Positions 1 to 6,379 of a stretch of 8,268 bases of DNA are shown piece after piece. Every line of letters begins with the position of its first letter. The stretch's first letter is position 1. Source of the DNA: Alphaproteobacteria bacterium (GTDB lineage: Bacteria > Pseudomonadota > Alphaproteobacteria > Puniceispirillales > Puniceispirillaceae); NCBI GenBank assembly GCA_011526395.1, contig WTHW01000195.1:1-8268 (forward strand), written 5' to 3'. Made by a program: the position numbers and the translations under genes. Below the pieces are notes generated by a model. The model had not been told where the DNA came from, made no database searches, and worked only from the letters and a program-made list of their open reading frames with translations.

Positions 1-316
1 CAATCATGGATTTACCTTACATCCCTAAACGCACAAGCGGATACTCATCGAACGATAGATTGTTAATAAAGTACTTATGCCTATCTTACAAAGAATGGCC
101 ACATATGACCTACGCCTGACATTTATATCAGCATATAAAATGCAAGAAAACCATTATCATTTTCTGCTATCTTTACGAAAAGATACCTCAAAAGCCGAAC
201 TTTGGGATTAATTATCAGGATTAATTCACTGCTTTTTTTATCTAAATGGTTAAATTTACGTAAATAGAGTGGACAATCGTGTCAAATTAAGCGATTTTTA
301 CACGAGGTTTTCGATA
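1..316. other. Non-coding left edge and upstream region of the Ig-repeat gene
   Basis: No convincing gene is visible here. The plus frame starting at base 3 is open from the window edge to a stop near 119 (about 38 codons), and might be the tail of a gene lying mostly outside, but nothing in its composition supports that. The stretch from about 120 is AT-rich. It holds a 9-bp direct repeat GGATTAATT at 205-213 and 218-226 (13-bp period) and a perfect 12-bp palindrome ATTTACGTAAAT at 254-265. A TGGACA hexamer at 270-275 resembles a -35 box but has no good -10 box at the right distance. This is most likely the promoter and operator region of the downstream secreted protein. Confidence 0.5.
254..265. 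promoter_or_regulatory. 12-bp perfect palindrome, candidate operator
   Basis: ATTTACGTAAAT is its own reverse complement. It lies about 100 bp before the start of the Ig-repeat protein, just upstream of a TGGACA -35-like hexamer (270-275) and a short GACA-N4-TGTC dyad (272-283). The position fits a transcription factor site, but the sequence matches no regulator that I can name, and AT-rich DNA gives such palindromes by chance fairly often. Confidence 0.3.
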
Positions 317-364
317 ATGACTGAACTGCCGCTAATTTCTGTCGGAAATGGGGAGATGTTTTGA
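317..364 (+). CDS. Possible 15-residue leader ORF before the Ig-repeat gene
   Basis: An ATG at 317 is preceded by GAGG at 304-307 with a 9-nt spacer and opens a 15-codon frame (MTELPLISVGNGEMF). Its TGA at 362-364 shares the A with the ATG of the downstream gene (TGATG). That arrangement is typical of translational coupling. The peptide has no run of a regulatory amino acid, so it does not look like a classical attenuator leader. The downstream gene has its own GGGGAG site inside this ORF, so the leader could also be chance. I see the ORF and its ribosome site; the coupling is inferred. Confidence 0.35.
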   Translation: MTELPLISVGNGEMF

Positions 365-1485
365 TGAAGAAATTTACGAGCTTATCAGCTACTGTAGTGA
401 GCTGCATGATGGCAAGCTATGCAATGGCTGGCGGATTGCCGGGCGCCACTGATACAGATGGCACAGCCAAGAGCCAATCAGTAGAGCAGAGCGACACATC
501 AACGTCTCAATCATCAACACAATCAGCATCTGCTGAAACGAATCAAGCGTCTGATAATAATGCCGAAGCATCAGCTTCTGGCTTTATTGCTATTGAAGAT
601 GACCCGCTTGTGGTTGACGTATCTGCCATCATGGATGATGACGGCATGGGCAATATTCAGGTTCAGTGGCAAATCTCTGATAATAATGCATCATGGCGCA
701 ATCTGTCTGGCGTCATCCAGCAATCATTTACACCACGTGAAGAACATGTTGGCAAAAGACTGCGTGTGCAAATCTCTTATGTAGATGGTCAGGGTAATTT
801 AGAGACAATCATCAGCCCGCCATCTGAGCCAGTACAGAATGTAAATGACAGACCGTCTGGGTCTCCGATTTTAACAGGTAATGCACGTGAAGATGATGCG
901 CTTGTCGTCGATACAAGCCTCGTGGCAGATGAAGACGGCATCGGCAATTTTGATATTATCTGGCAGCGTTCAAGCACAAAAACTGACTGGCAAGCCTTCC
1001 CTGAAGCTGTTGGTGATGTTCTGCGCCTGACACAAAGCCATGTGGGTTATAGCTATCGTGCGGTGATGTCATATGTTGATTCGCACGATACAAGAGAAAT
1101 TTTGATCACAAACCCATCAGAGACTGTTGAAAATGTGGATGATCCGGTCGAAGGTGAAGTCACAATCATTGGTGATGCAAGCGAAGGTCAAACATTGAAG
1201 TCACAATCTGTTGGCCTGTCTGACGAAGATGGTATTGCCAGCTTATCAATCACATGGGAATCATCAAAAGATGGTCGTTCATGGCGCGCGATTGAATCAA
1301 CAGCGCAATCAAGATCACTGTATCTTGGTCAAGATTTGGTTGGCAAACAGGTTCGTGCGAGAGCATCTGTAGTTGATACATTTGGTGTAGAAACAGTGTT
1401 GTTTAGTCAAGCAACAAACACCGTCAAAAATGTAAATAACAAGCCAGAAGGCAAAATCTTTGTTCGCCGCGTTGGCAGCAGCTAA
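364..1485 (+). CDS. Secreted protein with three tandem Ig-like (adhesin-type) repeats
   Basis: Predicted 373-residue exported protein. Residues 1-22 form a Sec signal peptide (MKK start, hydrophobic core, AMA before Gly23), so it should reach the periplasm, outer membrane or exterior. A Ser/Thr/Gln-rich linker (about 35-73) follows, then three repeats of about 95 residues at roughly 74-166, 167-264 and 265-363. Each carries a D-x-D-G-(M/I) turn, a W-(Q/E)-x-S strand, a second Trp, a V-G-(K/Y) segment, a Y-V-D or V-V-D turn and a closing N-V-(N/D)-(D/N)-x-P-(S/E)-G linker. Such beta-sandwich repeats are known from very large RTX and other adhesins; here they form the whole mature protein, and no RTX motif or anchor is seen. 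The ATG at 364 is preferred over the TTG at 361 because GGGGAG lies 8 nt upstream. An intrinsic terminator follows 40 bp after the stop. Ligand and function are unknown. Confidence 0.85.
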   Translation: MKKFTSLSATVVSCMMASYAMAGGLPGATDTDGTAKSQSVEQSDTSTSQSSTQSASAETNQASDNNAEASASGFIAIEDDPLVVDVSAIMDDDGMGNIQVQWQISDNNASWRNLSGVIQQSFTPREEHVGKRLRVQISYVDGQGNLETIISPPSEPVQNVNDRPSGSPILTGNAREDDALVVDTSLVADEDGIGNFDIIWQRSSTKTDWQAFPEAVGDVLRLTQSHVGYSYRAVMSYVDSHDTREILITNPSETVENVDDPVEGEVTIIGDASEGQTLKSQSVGLSDEDGIASLSITWESSKDGRSWRAIESTAQSRSLYLGQDLVGKQVRARASVVDTFGVETVLFSQATNTVKNVNNKPEGKIFVRRVGSS

Positions 1486-1504
1486 GATAAAGTAAGCTCA
1501 CTTA

Positions 1505-2656
1505 TCAAAGTGATGAAATGAAATGAGGGATTTTTTCTTTAAATGGAAAAAATCCCTTTTTCGCATGTGGCCAACATAAGTTGTCATAAGGGCGCAAGAT
1601 TTCTGATATAGGTAAATCAGTGTCAGAGAGAATGTCGTGCCAAAAACCAACAGGCTGGAACGGCATGATGATGTGGTCTGCACCGCACTCTGCCATGATG
1701 TTGTGAATATCTTTTTGCCAGTTTTGCGACGATATATCGCCATAAGAGGTGATGTTGAAATAGCTGCTAGCGCGCGCTAGCGCATCTTTCATGGCTTCAT
1801 TATCTGCATCCATTACTGCCTGCGCTCTGTCTTTTACAAGCCCGGACGGCATATGTGCCACTGCCACTGGCTTTTGGACAAGGGGAAGTGATTCTGGATG
1901 GCAATCTTCGGGTGTCAGTAGCAAAAGCGCGCTGTTGCCGTTTGCGCTGCGCGGCTCTCTGATAGACATGGCTGGTGGGTTTTCAGGGCCCGGTATCGCG
2001 GCAACATCTTCATTAAGCTGACCGTACGGTGCAAAACGACCATTGGTAAATTGGTCAATATTATCAGCCCTTGCACCATATGCTTTGCCTCTGGTCTGCA
2101 GACCCGCCACCCAACGCCATCCAAGCGTGTTAGATGCAGGGTCCCCATCAAGTAAATGAGACATAAATAAAGCGGCGCCAGCTTGCCATGGCAGGCCAAA
2201 TGTATGGATCCAAATAGAGGCAAACCACATCCGCGCGTGATTATGAAGATAATTCGTCTCGGTTAATTCTTTATGCCATGAATCAAACGCCTCAATGCCT
2301 GTTTGACCTGTCATGGCAAGCGATAATTGCTCAGTCTGTTTGAAGCCATGCTTGACCTGATTGCAATAATCAGCCCACAAGCTTGGCCGCATCTCAAGCC
2401 AACCTTTCCAATAGGTGCGCCAGAAGACTTCCTGGATATATTTTTCCGCCCCTTTATAGCTATGAGCGCCAAGCACAGATTTAATGACATCCTGCTCTAA
2501 AATCGTGCGCCGGCGTAATGCCGCAGATAAGCGTGACACATTATCATGGTTATGAGCGCCATAATCATAATTTCGCTTTTTGGCATAGGCGCCCCCTGCA
2601 AGAGGCAAAAACATATCCAAACGGCTCGATGCTTGCTGGTGCGTGATGGGGAACAT
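1505..2656 (-). CDS. Photolyase/cryptochrome-family FAD-binding protein lacking the N-terminal antenna domain
   Basis: 383-residue protein of the photolyase/cryptochrome superfamily. It starts almost directly with the helical FAD-binding domain: RNYDYG at 28-33, FWRTYWKGWLEMRP at 78-91, N-x-x-H-N-H-A-R-M at 134-143, and DGDPASNTLGWRW at 170-182, which matches the DGDLAANNGGWQW segment of classical photolyases. Asn176 aligns with the Asn that faces FAD N5, and Trp157 and Trp180 align with two tryptophans of the electron-transfer chain. The N-terminal alpha/beta domain that holds the antenna cofactor is absent. Residues about 244-341 instead show strand-like segments (ALLLLTPEDCHPES, PVAVAHM, GADHIIMPFQPVGFW) suggesting a degenerate alpha/beta domain at the C-terminus. 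I chose the ATG at 2656 because AGGA lies 6 nt upstream and related proteins as I recall them start similarly; an in-frame ATG at 2728 would add 24 residues. DNA repair or light sensing are both possible. Confidence 0.85.
   Translation of the reverse strand: MFPITHQQASSRLDMFLPLAGGAYAKKRNYDYGAHNHDNVSRLSAALRRRTILEQDVIKSVLGAHSYKGAEKYIQEVFWRTYWKGWLEMRPSLWADYCNQVKHGFKQTEQLSLAMTGQTGIEAFDSWHKELTETNYLHNHARMWFASIWIHTFGLPWQAGAALFMSHLLDGDPASNTLGWRWVAGLQTRGKAYGARADNIDQFTNGRFAPYGQLNEDVAAIPGPENPPAMSIREPRSANGNSALLLLTPEDCHPESLPLVQKPVAVAHMPSGLVKDRAQAVMDADNEAMKDALARASSYFNITSYGDISSQNWQKDIHNIMAECGADHIIMPFQPVGFWHDILSDTDLPISEILRPYDNLCWPHAKKGFFPFKEKIPHFISSL
1526..1561 (+). terminator. Intrinsic terminator inside the convergent gene's 3' end
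   Basis: A perfect 12-bp stem AGGGATTTTTTC (1526-1537) pairs with GAAAAAATCCCT (1546-1557) across an 8-nt loop, and a T run covers 1557-1561. It lies 40 bp after the Ig-repeat gene stop and points in that direction. In the minus direction no U-tract follows the stem, so it works one way. The same bases encode the last residues (around GFFPFKEKIPH) of the photolyase-like protein. Confidence 0.75.
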
Positions 2657-2662
2657 GAAAAA

Positions 2663-2666
2663 TCCT
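2663..2666 (-). promoter_or_regulatory. Ribosome binding site that sets the photolyase-like start
   Basis: AGGA on the minus strand stands 6 nt before the ATG at 2656. No comparable site supports the upstream in-frame ATG at 2728, so the shorter 383-residue product is preferred. Confidence 0.6.
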
Positions 2667-2841
2667 AAATCCTGAAAAGCTGTGGCAATGCCAAAAATCT
2701 TACTGTGGATATAGATACGAATAATCACGCCAACAGATGAGATGAAGAAAATAAAAATAGCGTTTGGGGCAAAGTGTTTTTTCTGTTTATACTTTATCTA
2801 GTATGCAACACCGTGACAAAAACACAATTTGTAGTGATATA

Positions 2842-2854
2842 GCATCAATGATGC
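2842..2854. promoter_or_regulatory. 13-bp palindrome in the divergent intergenic region
   Basis: GCATCA-A-TGATGC is a perfect dyad with 6-bp arms, in the 274-bp gap between the divergent photolyase-like gene and the small hypothetical gene. A second dyad, ATACT...AGTAT, lies near 2790-2805, where minus-strand promoter-like hexamers (TTGTCA, TATAAA) also occur but with poor spacing. These could be regulator sites for either gene. I cannot assign a regulator. Confidence 0.3.
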
Positions 2855-2930
2855 CCGGCAGTTGTTTACGCTTTCCTCCTCACATAATTTGTTGGCTTAT
2901 CCCAAAGAATCGCAATAAGGAGATCTGATC

Positions 2931-3236
2931 ATGCGCCCAAATGACCCTTCAGCTGTTGATAGTGCCGCCATTATCCCGTTTGACCCAACGATACAAAGCA
3001 AATCACAGAAAGAAGTCTCTGATGAAGTATCAACGATAGTGGCTATCGTTGCTGTCACATTGCGTCATAGCAGTGATGAGTCTCCTGAAGAGAGGCTTGC
3101 TGATTTAATTGAGATGTCAGGTGCAGCAGAAATTATTGAAATTCAAGATGCGTGCGCAGACTTTGCACATGATGAGGCTTGTGGCGCCCCTATGGGCATG
3201 CAAGCATTAAACGATAATAGTGCATCAAAAAAGTAA
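2931..3236 (+). CDS. Small acidic hypothetical protein (101 aa)
   Basis: I do not recognise this protein. It begins at an ATG with a strong AAGGAG site 8 nt upstream, so translation is credible. The 101 residues are rich in Asp, Glu, Ser and Ala. A polar N-terminus (1-32) precedes a hydrophobic patch, STIVAIVAVTL (34-44), too polar at its ends and too short to be a confident membrane helix. An acidic, probably helical part (about 49-80) follows, with two Cys about ten residues apart (in QDACADFAHDEACG), then a polar tail. There is no signal peptide. The AEC transporter gene starts 45 bp downstream in the same direction, so the two may be cotranscribed, which gives the only hint of a role. Possible alternatives are a small regulatory or accessory protein. 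Confidence 0.65.
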   Translation: MRPNDPSAVDSAAIIPFDPTIQSKSQKEVSDEVSTIVAIVAVTLRHSSDESPEERLADLIEMSGAAEIIEIQDACADFAHDEACGAPMGMQALNDNSASKK

Positions 3237-3281
3237 CAACGCCGCTTCACCATTATAGCGAAGCATATTATATGTTTAGCT

Positions 3282-4217
3282 ATGTATGATGTTTTAAATT
3301 TAACGATACCGTTTTTTGGTGTTATTGCACTTGGTGCATTTTCGCGTGCTATTGGTTTTTTCGACGCTGATATGGGTCTGAAGCTCGCGCGATTTGCCTT
3401 TTATTTTATATTACCCCCCTTCTTATTTTTATCGATTATCGCCGCGCCTGTTGAAGAGCTTTTCAATCTTGGCTTTTTGATACGCTATGAGCTGGCAACT
3501 ATCTTGATGTTATTGCTAACAGGTATTGCCTCTGCCTATCTATTTGGCTTTCAAGGTATTCAGCGTGGCCTTTATGGGCTGAATGCCGCCTATCCCAATG
3601 TCGGGTATATTGGTGTGCCGCTTTGTATCATGGCATTTGGCAATGAAGCCATCTTGCCACTCGCCATTATTTTATCAGTGGATACGATTGTCTTGCTTGT
3701 CTGCACTGCTGTCTTTGTCTCATCAGATCAAGGTGGCTCTGTTGCTTCATCATTGGGGCATATGGGCAGGCAGCTTGCCAAAAACCCTCTGATCTTATCA
3801 GCTATATTCGGCATCATCTGGGCATTTACAGGCCTACCAGTACCAAATATGGCAGACAGATTTATGACGATGCTAGCGGGTGCCGCGGCGCCATCTGCGC
3901 TTTTTGCACTTGGCATTACACTTTATGGAAGCAATTTGAAAAAAGCGTATGTTGAAATCACACTTGTAAGCTTTTTAAAATTATTCATCCACCCGCTGTT
4001 GGTTGCCATCTTATTTATTGGCTGGCCAGGTATGGATAAAATATGGGTGCAAACAGCCATCTTGTCAGCGGCATTGCCAATCGCCGCCAATGTGTTTGCC
4101 ATGTCACAATATTATCAGGTCTATAGCGAAAGAACCGCTGGCGCCATTATGTTGACCACAATCGTGGCAAGCATAACAACCCCAGCGGTTCTGTTTATGT
4201 TATTTCACTATTTGTAA
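3282..4217 (+). CDS. AEC-family (auxin efflux carrier-like) membrane transporter
   Basis: 311-residue inner-membrane protein of the AEC family (Pfam PF03547), whose bacterial members move small organic acids and related solutes; the substrate cannot be read from sequence. Hydrophobic helices run along the full length, and the family's usual length is about 300-320. Visible family features are the N-terminal IPFFGVIALG helix (9-18), NAAYPNVGYIGVPL (101-114) in the first half with the Asn/Pro/Gly breaks of the family, and in the second half AAPSALFALGITL (201-213), KLFIHPLL (233-240) and LPIAANVFAMSQYY (265-278). The ATG at 3282 lacks a clear ribosome site, but it gives the normal family N-terminus and no better in-frame start lies between it and the preceding stop. 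The small acidic protein precedes it by 45 bp; bioY converges on it with 6 bp between stops. Confidence 0.9.
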   Translation: MYDVLNLTIPFFGVIALGAFSRAIGFFDADMGLKLARFAFYFILPPFLFLSIIAAPVEELFNLGFLIRYELATILMLLLTGIASAYLFGFQGIQRGLYGLNAAYPNVGYIGVPLCIMAFGNEAILPLAIILSVDTIVLLVCTAVFVSSDQGGSVASSLGHMGRQLAKNPLILSAIFGIIWAFTGLPVPNMADRFMTMLAGAAAPSALFALGITLYGSNLKKAYVEITLVSFLKLFIHPLLVAILFIGWPGMDKIWVQTAILSAALPIAANVFAMSQYYQVYSERTAGAIMLTTIVASITTPAVLFMLFHYL

Positions 4218-4234
4218 GCGCGGTTACGCTTTTG
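4216..4234. terminator. Weak hairpin between convergent AEC and bioY genes
   Basis: AAGCG (4216-4220) and CGCTT (4227-4231) form a 5-bp stem with a 6-nt loop, followed by a short T run in the plus direction and preceded by AAA on the minus strand. It spans both stop codons of the convergent genes. A short stem and few T residues make it a weak, possibly two-way terminator. Confidence 0.3.
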
Positions 4235-4817
4235 GCAAATATTTCCAAGCAACAGGCAATGCAATTGTCGCAATAACAATCTTTAGCAAGTCACCATAGA
4301 TAAATGGCATCAAACCAAATTGGATAGCTTTATCAAAGCTGCCAATGATTGATGATAACCATGTCACACCAAAGGCATAGATAACAATATTGCCGATAAC
4401 CATAGCAAGCGCTGTTGACTGGTAGCTTTTACCCCAGCCTTTTTCAGCCATCATGCCAACAAGGAATGCTGAGACAGCGAAACCAAATAGGTAGCCGCCT
4501 GTTGGACCAGCCATATAAGCAAGACCAGCACCGCCAGCAAATACTGGCAAACCAACTGCACCTTGTGCCAAATAGGCTAGGATTGTTGCAAAACCAAGGC
4601 GTGAGCCATAGGCCATACCAATAAGAAGCACGAGCATTGTTTGCATTGTGACTGGCACTGGATAAAATGGCACCTTAATATGTGCTGATAGCGCCAATAA
4701 AACTGAACCACCAATAACAAGCGCAATCTTGTGCATCGTTGACAAGCCAGCTTCTGACATGCCGCCAACCAAAATCGTTTGCGCGAGTGATGTTGAAGTT
4801 TGTGTAGAATTTGTCAT
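4224..4817 (-). CDS. bioY: BioY-family biotin transporter (S component)
   Basis: 197-residue integral membrane protein of the BioY family (PF02632), which binds and takes up biotin, either alone or with an ECF energy module. Family signatures are VPFYPVPVTMQT (49-60), the glycine-rich GLPVFAGGAGLAYMAGPTGGYLFGF region (89-113, given here by its key G-G-x-G and GPTGGY parts), and PFIYGDLLKI (171-180) near the C-terminus. Length is normal. The start at 4817 is preferred over the ATG at 4835 because AAGGAG lies 9 nt before it, inside the longer frame. No bioM or bioN partner is in the window, so it is either solitary or uses a module encoded elsewhere. It diverges from the purine permease. I looked for the alphaproteobacterial BioR site (TTATMKATAA) in its upstream region and saw no exact match. 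Confidence 0.93.
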   Translation of the reverse strand: MTNSTQTSTSLAQTILVGGMSEAGLSTMHKIALVIGGSVLLALSAHIKVPFYPVPVTMQTMLVLLIGMAYGSRLGFATILAYLAQGAVGLPVFAGGAGLAYMAGPTGGYLFGFAVSAFLVGMMAEKGWGKSYQSTALAMVIGNIVIYAFGVTWLSSIIGSFDKAIQFGLMPFIYGDLLKIVIATIALPVAWKYLPKA

Positions 4818-4826
4818 CGAGAACAG

Positions 4827-4832
4827 CTCCTT
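4827..4832 (-). promoter_or_regulatory. Ribosome binding site that sets the bioY start
   Basis: AAGGAG on the minus strand, with a 9-nt spacer to the ATG at 4817. It overlaps the codons just after the alternative ATG at 4835, which itself lacks such a site. Confidence 0.75.
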
Positions 4833-4940
4833 CATGTGACAAAATGACTTATGAAAATATCTTCCACCGCTGTTATAGCGTAATTCCTTAATATTCTATA
4901 GCAATGAGCGCTCTTTGTTCAACAAAATAAAGGCGCATAA

Positions 4941-4985
4941 GCTATTGTCGATAGCGCTTAGATTTCGTAAGACTATCGAAATCTA
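4941..4985 (+). promoter_or_regulatory. Two hairpins with a competing pairing before the purine permease
   Basis: Hairpin 1 pairs GCTAT (4941-4945) with ATAGC (4951-4955). Hairpin 2 pairs TAGATTTCG (4959-4967) with CGAAATCTA (4977-4985), 9 perfect base pairs. TCGATAG (4948-4954) can instead pair with CTATCGA (4973-4979), which breaks both. The GAGGGGG ribosome site starts 3 nt after hairpin 2. This looks like a leader RNA with alternative folds, or a protein operator. I do not recognise a purine, xanthine (NMT1) or preQ1 riboswitch consensus in it. Confidence 0.4.
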
Positions 4986-5003
4986 GCGAGGGGGTACTAC
5001 GCT

Positions 5004-6296
5004 ATGTTAGAGAAATTATTCAATCTGCGTGCATCTGGCACAAATGTGAAAACAGAAATCATTGCTGGTTTCTCAACATTCTTGACGATGTCATTTATCA
5101 TCGCAGTCAATCCAGGTATTTTATCAGATGCTGGTATCGATTTCGCCGCCGGATTTGTTGCGACCATCATTGCAACAGTGATTGGCACATTGATCATCGG
5201 CCTATATGCTGGCTGGCCTGTGGCTGTAGCGCCGGGCATGGGGCTCAATGCCTTTTTCACTTATGGTGTTGTGCTTGGATATGGCTTTACATGGCAACAA
5301 GGCTTAACAGCTGTATTTGTCTCCTCTGTATTATTCCTTATTTTTTCCATGACAAAATTGCGCGCTTGGTTGTTGCAATCCATTCCAAATGCTTTGCAAG
5401 CTGGTATCACAGCTGGCATTGGCCTTTTCCTAGCTGTTATTGGTCTGACAGGTGCTGGCATCATTGTCTCAAACCCTGATACAATTGTTGGTCTTGGCGC
5501 CCTCACCTCACCAGAGGTTTTGCTCGCGCTGATTGGCTTGCTTGTCATTGCTGGACTGGAATATCGCGGCATTAAAGGCGGTATTCTACTTGGCATTTTG
5601 GCTGTCTCAGCCATCGGATGGATTGCTGGATTAGCGTCTTTTGGCGGTATTGCGAGCGCGCCGCCAGTTGCCTCAGCTGCCTTTTCACTTGATTTTAGCG
5701 CTGTCTTCTCACCTGCCTTTATCACCATTGTCTTTATTATGCTGTTTGTTGATTTCTTTGATACGACGGGCACTTTGTCAGCTATCTCAGAAATTGCAGG
5801 CAAGCGCCGCGAAGATGGTTCGATTGAAAATATCAATAAAGCCGTTGTTGCTGATACATCTGCAAGTATTGTTGGTGCGCTGGCAGGCACATCAAATATG
5901 ACCACTTATCTTGAGAGTGCATCAGGCATCAAAGCTGGTGGACGCACAGGCTTAACAGCTGTTGTGATCGCCCTGCTGTTTTTAAGCTGTTTATTCTTAG
6001 AGCCGCTATTTGCCTCTATACCAGCATTTGCAACAGCACCTGCTCTGATATTCGTCGCGGCCAATTTTATGACATCCTTGCGCCGTGTTGAATGGGATGA
6101 TTTGAGCCAAGCTGTCTCTGTCATGGTGATATTACTGGTCATGCCACTGACATTTTCTATCGCGGCAGGTATTGCCTTTGGGTTCATTACCTATGTTGTG
6201 ATGAAGGTGATTGCTGGCAAAACACAAGATGTATCTCTTGGCCTGTGGACGATTGTGGCATTTGCGATTATTTGGATGTATCTAAGCGCTAGCTAG
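5004..6296 (+). CDS. NCS2-family purine permease, AzgA type (guanine/hypoxanthine/adenine)
   Basis: 430-residue inner-membrane symporter of the NCS2/NAT superfamily, AzgA-like group (PF00860; E. coli GhxP, GhxQ and AdeP are known members), which imports nucleobases such as hypoxanthine, guanine or adenine with protons. Signatures are APGMGLNAFF (76-85), FVDFFDTTGTL (248-258) with the conserved acidic residues in the substrate-binding helix, and GTSNMTTYLESASGI (295-309). The many hydrophobic segments fit the family's 14-helix fold, and the length is typical. The exact base cannot be chosen from sequence. ATG 5004 follows GAGGGGG by 9 nt. Structured DNA or RNA lies directly upstream, and bioY diverges. 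The downstream acyltransferase begins about 120 bp later and seems to have its own upstream signals. Confidence 0.93.
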   Translation: MLEKLFNLRASGTNVKTEIIAGFSTFLTMSFIIAVNPGILSDAGIDFAAGFVATIIATVIGTLIIGLYAGWPVAVAPGMGLNAFFTYGVVLGYGFTWQQGLTAVFVSSVLFLIFSMTKLRAWLLQSIPNALQAGITAGIGLFLAVIGLTGAGIIVSNPDTIVGLGALTSPEVLLALIGLLVIAGLEYRGIKGGILLGILAVSAIGWIAGLASFGGIASAPPVASAAFSLDFSAVFSPAFITIVFIMLFVDFFDTTGTLSAISEIAGKRREDGSIENINKAVVADTSASIVGALAGTSNMTTYLESASGIKAGGRTGLTAVVIALLFLSCLFLEPLFASIPAFATAPALIFVAANFMTSLRRVEWDDLSQAVSVMVILLVMPLTFSIAAGIAFGFITYVVMKVIAGKTQDVSLGLWTIVAFAIIWMYLSAS

Positions 6297-6318
6297 ACCA
6301 TCGTTTGGCAAATTCTGA

Positions 6319-6347
6319 TTGACGCATAACCTTACTGCCGTTAGTTG
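6319..6347 (+). promoter_or_regulatory. Candidate promoter for the acyltransferase
   Basis: TTGACG at 6319-6324 is a good match to the -35 consensus, but the hexamer at 17-bp spacing (TAGTTG, 6342-6347) is a poor -10 box. It lies between the purine permease and the acyltransferase, where a separate promoter is plausible. Confidence 0.25.
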
Positions 6348-6354
6348 GTATGTG

Positions 6355-6379
6355 GTGACTGATACAAGTCACGACGTGA
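6355..6379 (+). promoter_or_regulatory. Overlapping dyads upstream of the acyltransferase
   Basis: GTGACT (6355-6360) and AGTCAC (6367-6372) form a perfect dyad with a 6-nt centre. TCACG-A-CGTGA (6369-6379) is a second perfect dyad that shares bases with it, so as RNA the two hairpins exclude each other. They end 3 nt before an AAGAGG ribosome-site-like stretch (6383-6388). A repressor operator or a small leader structure are both possible. Confidence 0.35.

Noticed and set aside
3..119. Open plus-strand frame from the left edge, about 38 codons
   Set aside because: Too short, with no recognisable motif and composition not clearly coding; the window edge hides whether it belongs to a longer gene.
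2657..2728. 24-residue N-terminal extension of the photolyase-like protein from ATG 2728
   Set aside because: The ATG at 2656 has an AGGA site at good spacing, and the extension resembles no photolyase N-terminus.
3244..3264. GCTTC...GAAGC hairpin between the small hypothetical gene and the AEC gene as a terminator
   Set aside because: Only a 5-bp stem with an 11-nt loop and no T run; not enough to call.
4836..5003. BioR-type operator for bioY (TTATAGCGTAA near 4873)
   Set aside because: It has an extra base and lacks the symmetry of the TTATMKATAA consensus.
5261..5905. Long minus-strand open frame opposite the purine permease (214 codons)
   Set aside because: A shadow of the strongly conserved permease; low-complexity Pro/Ala/Ser-rich translation and no ribosome site.
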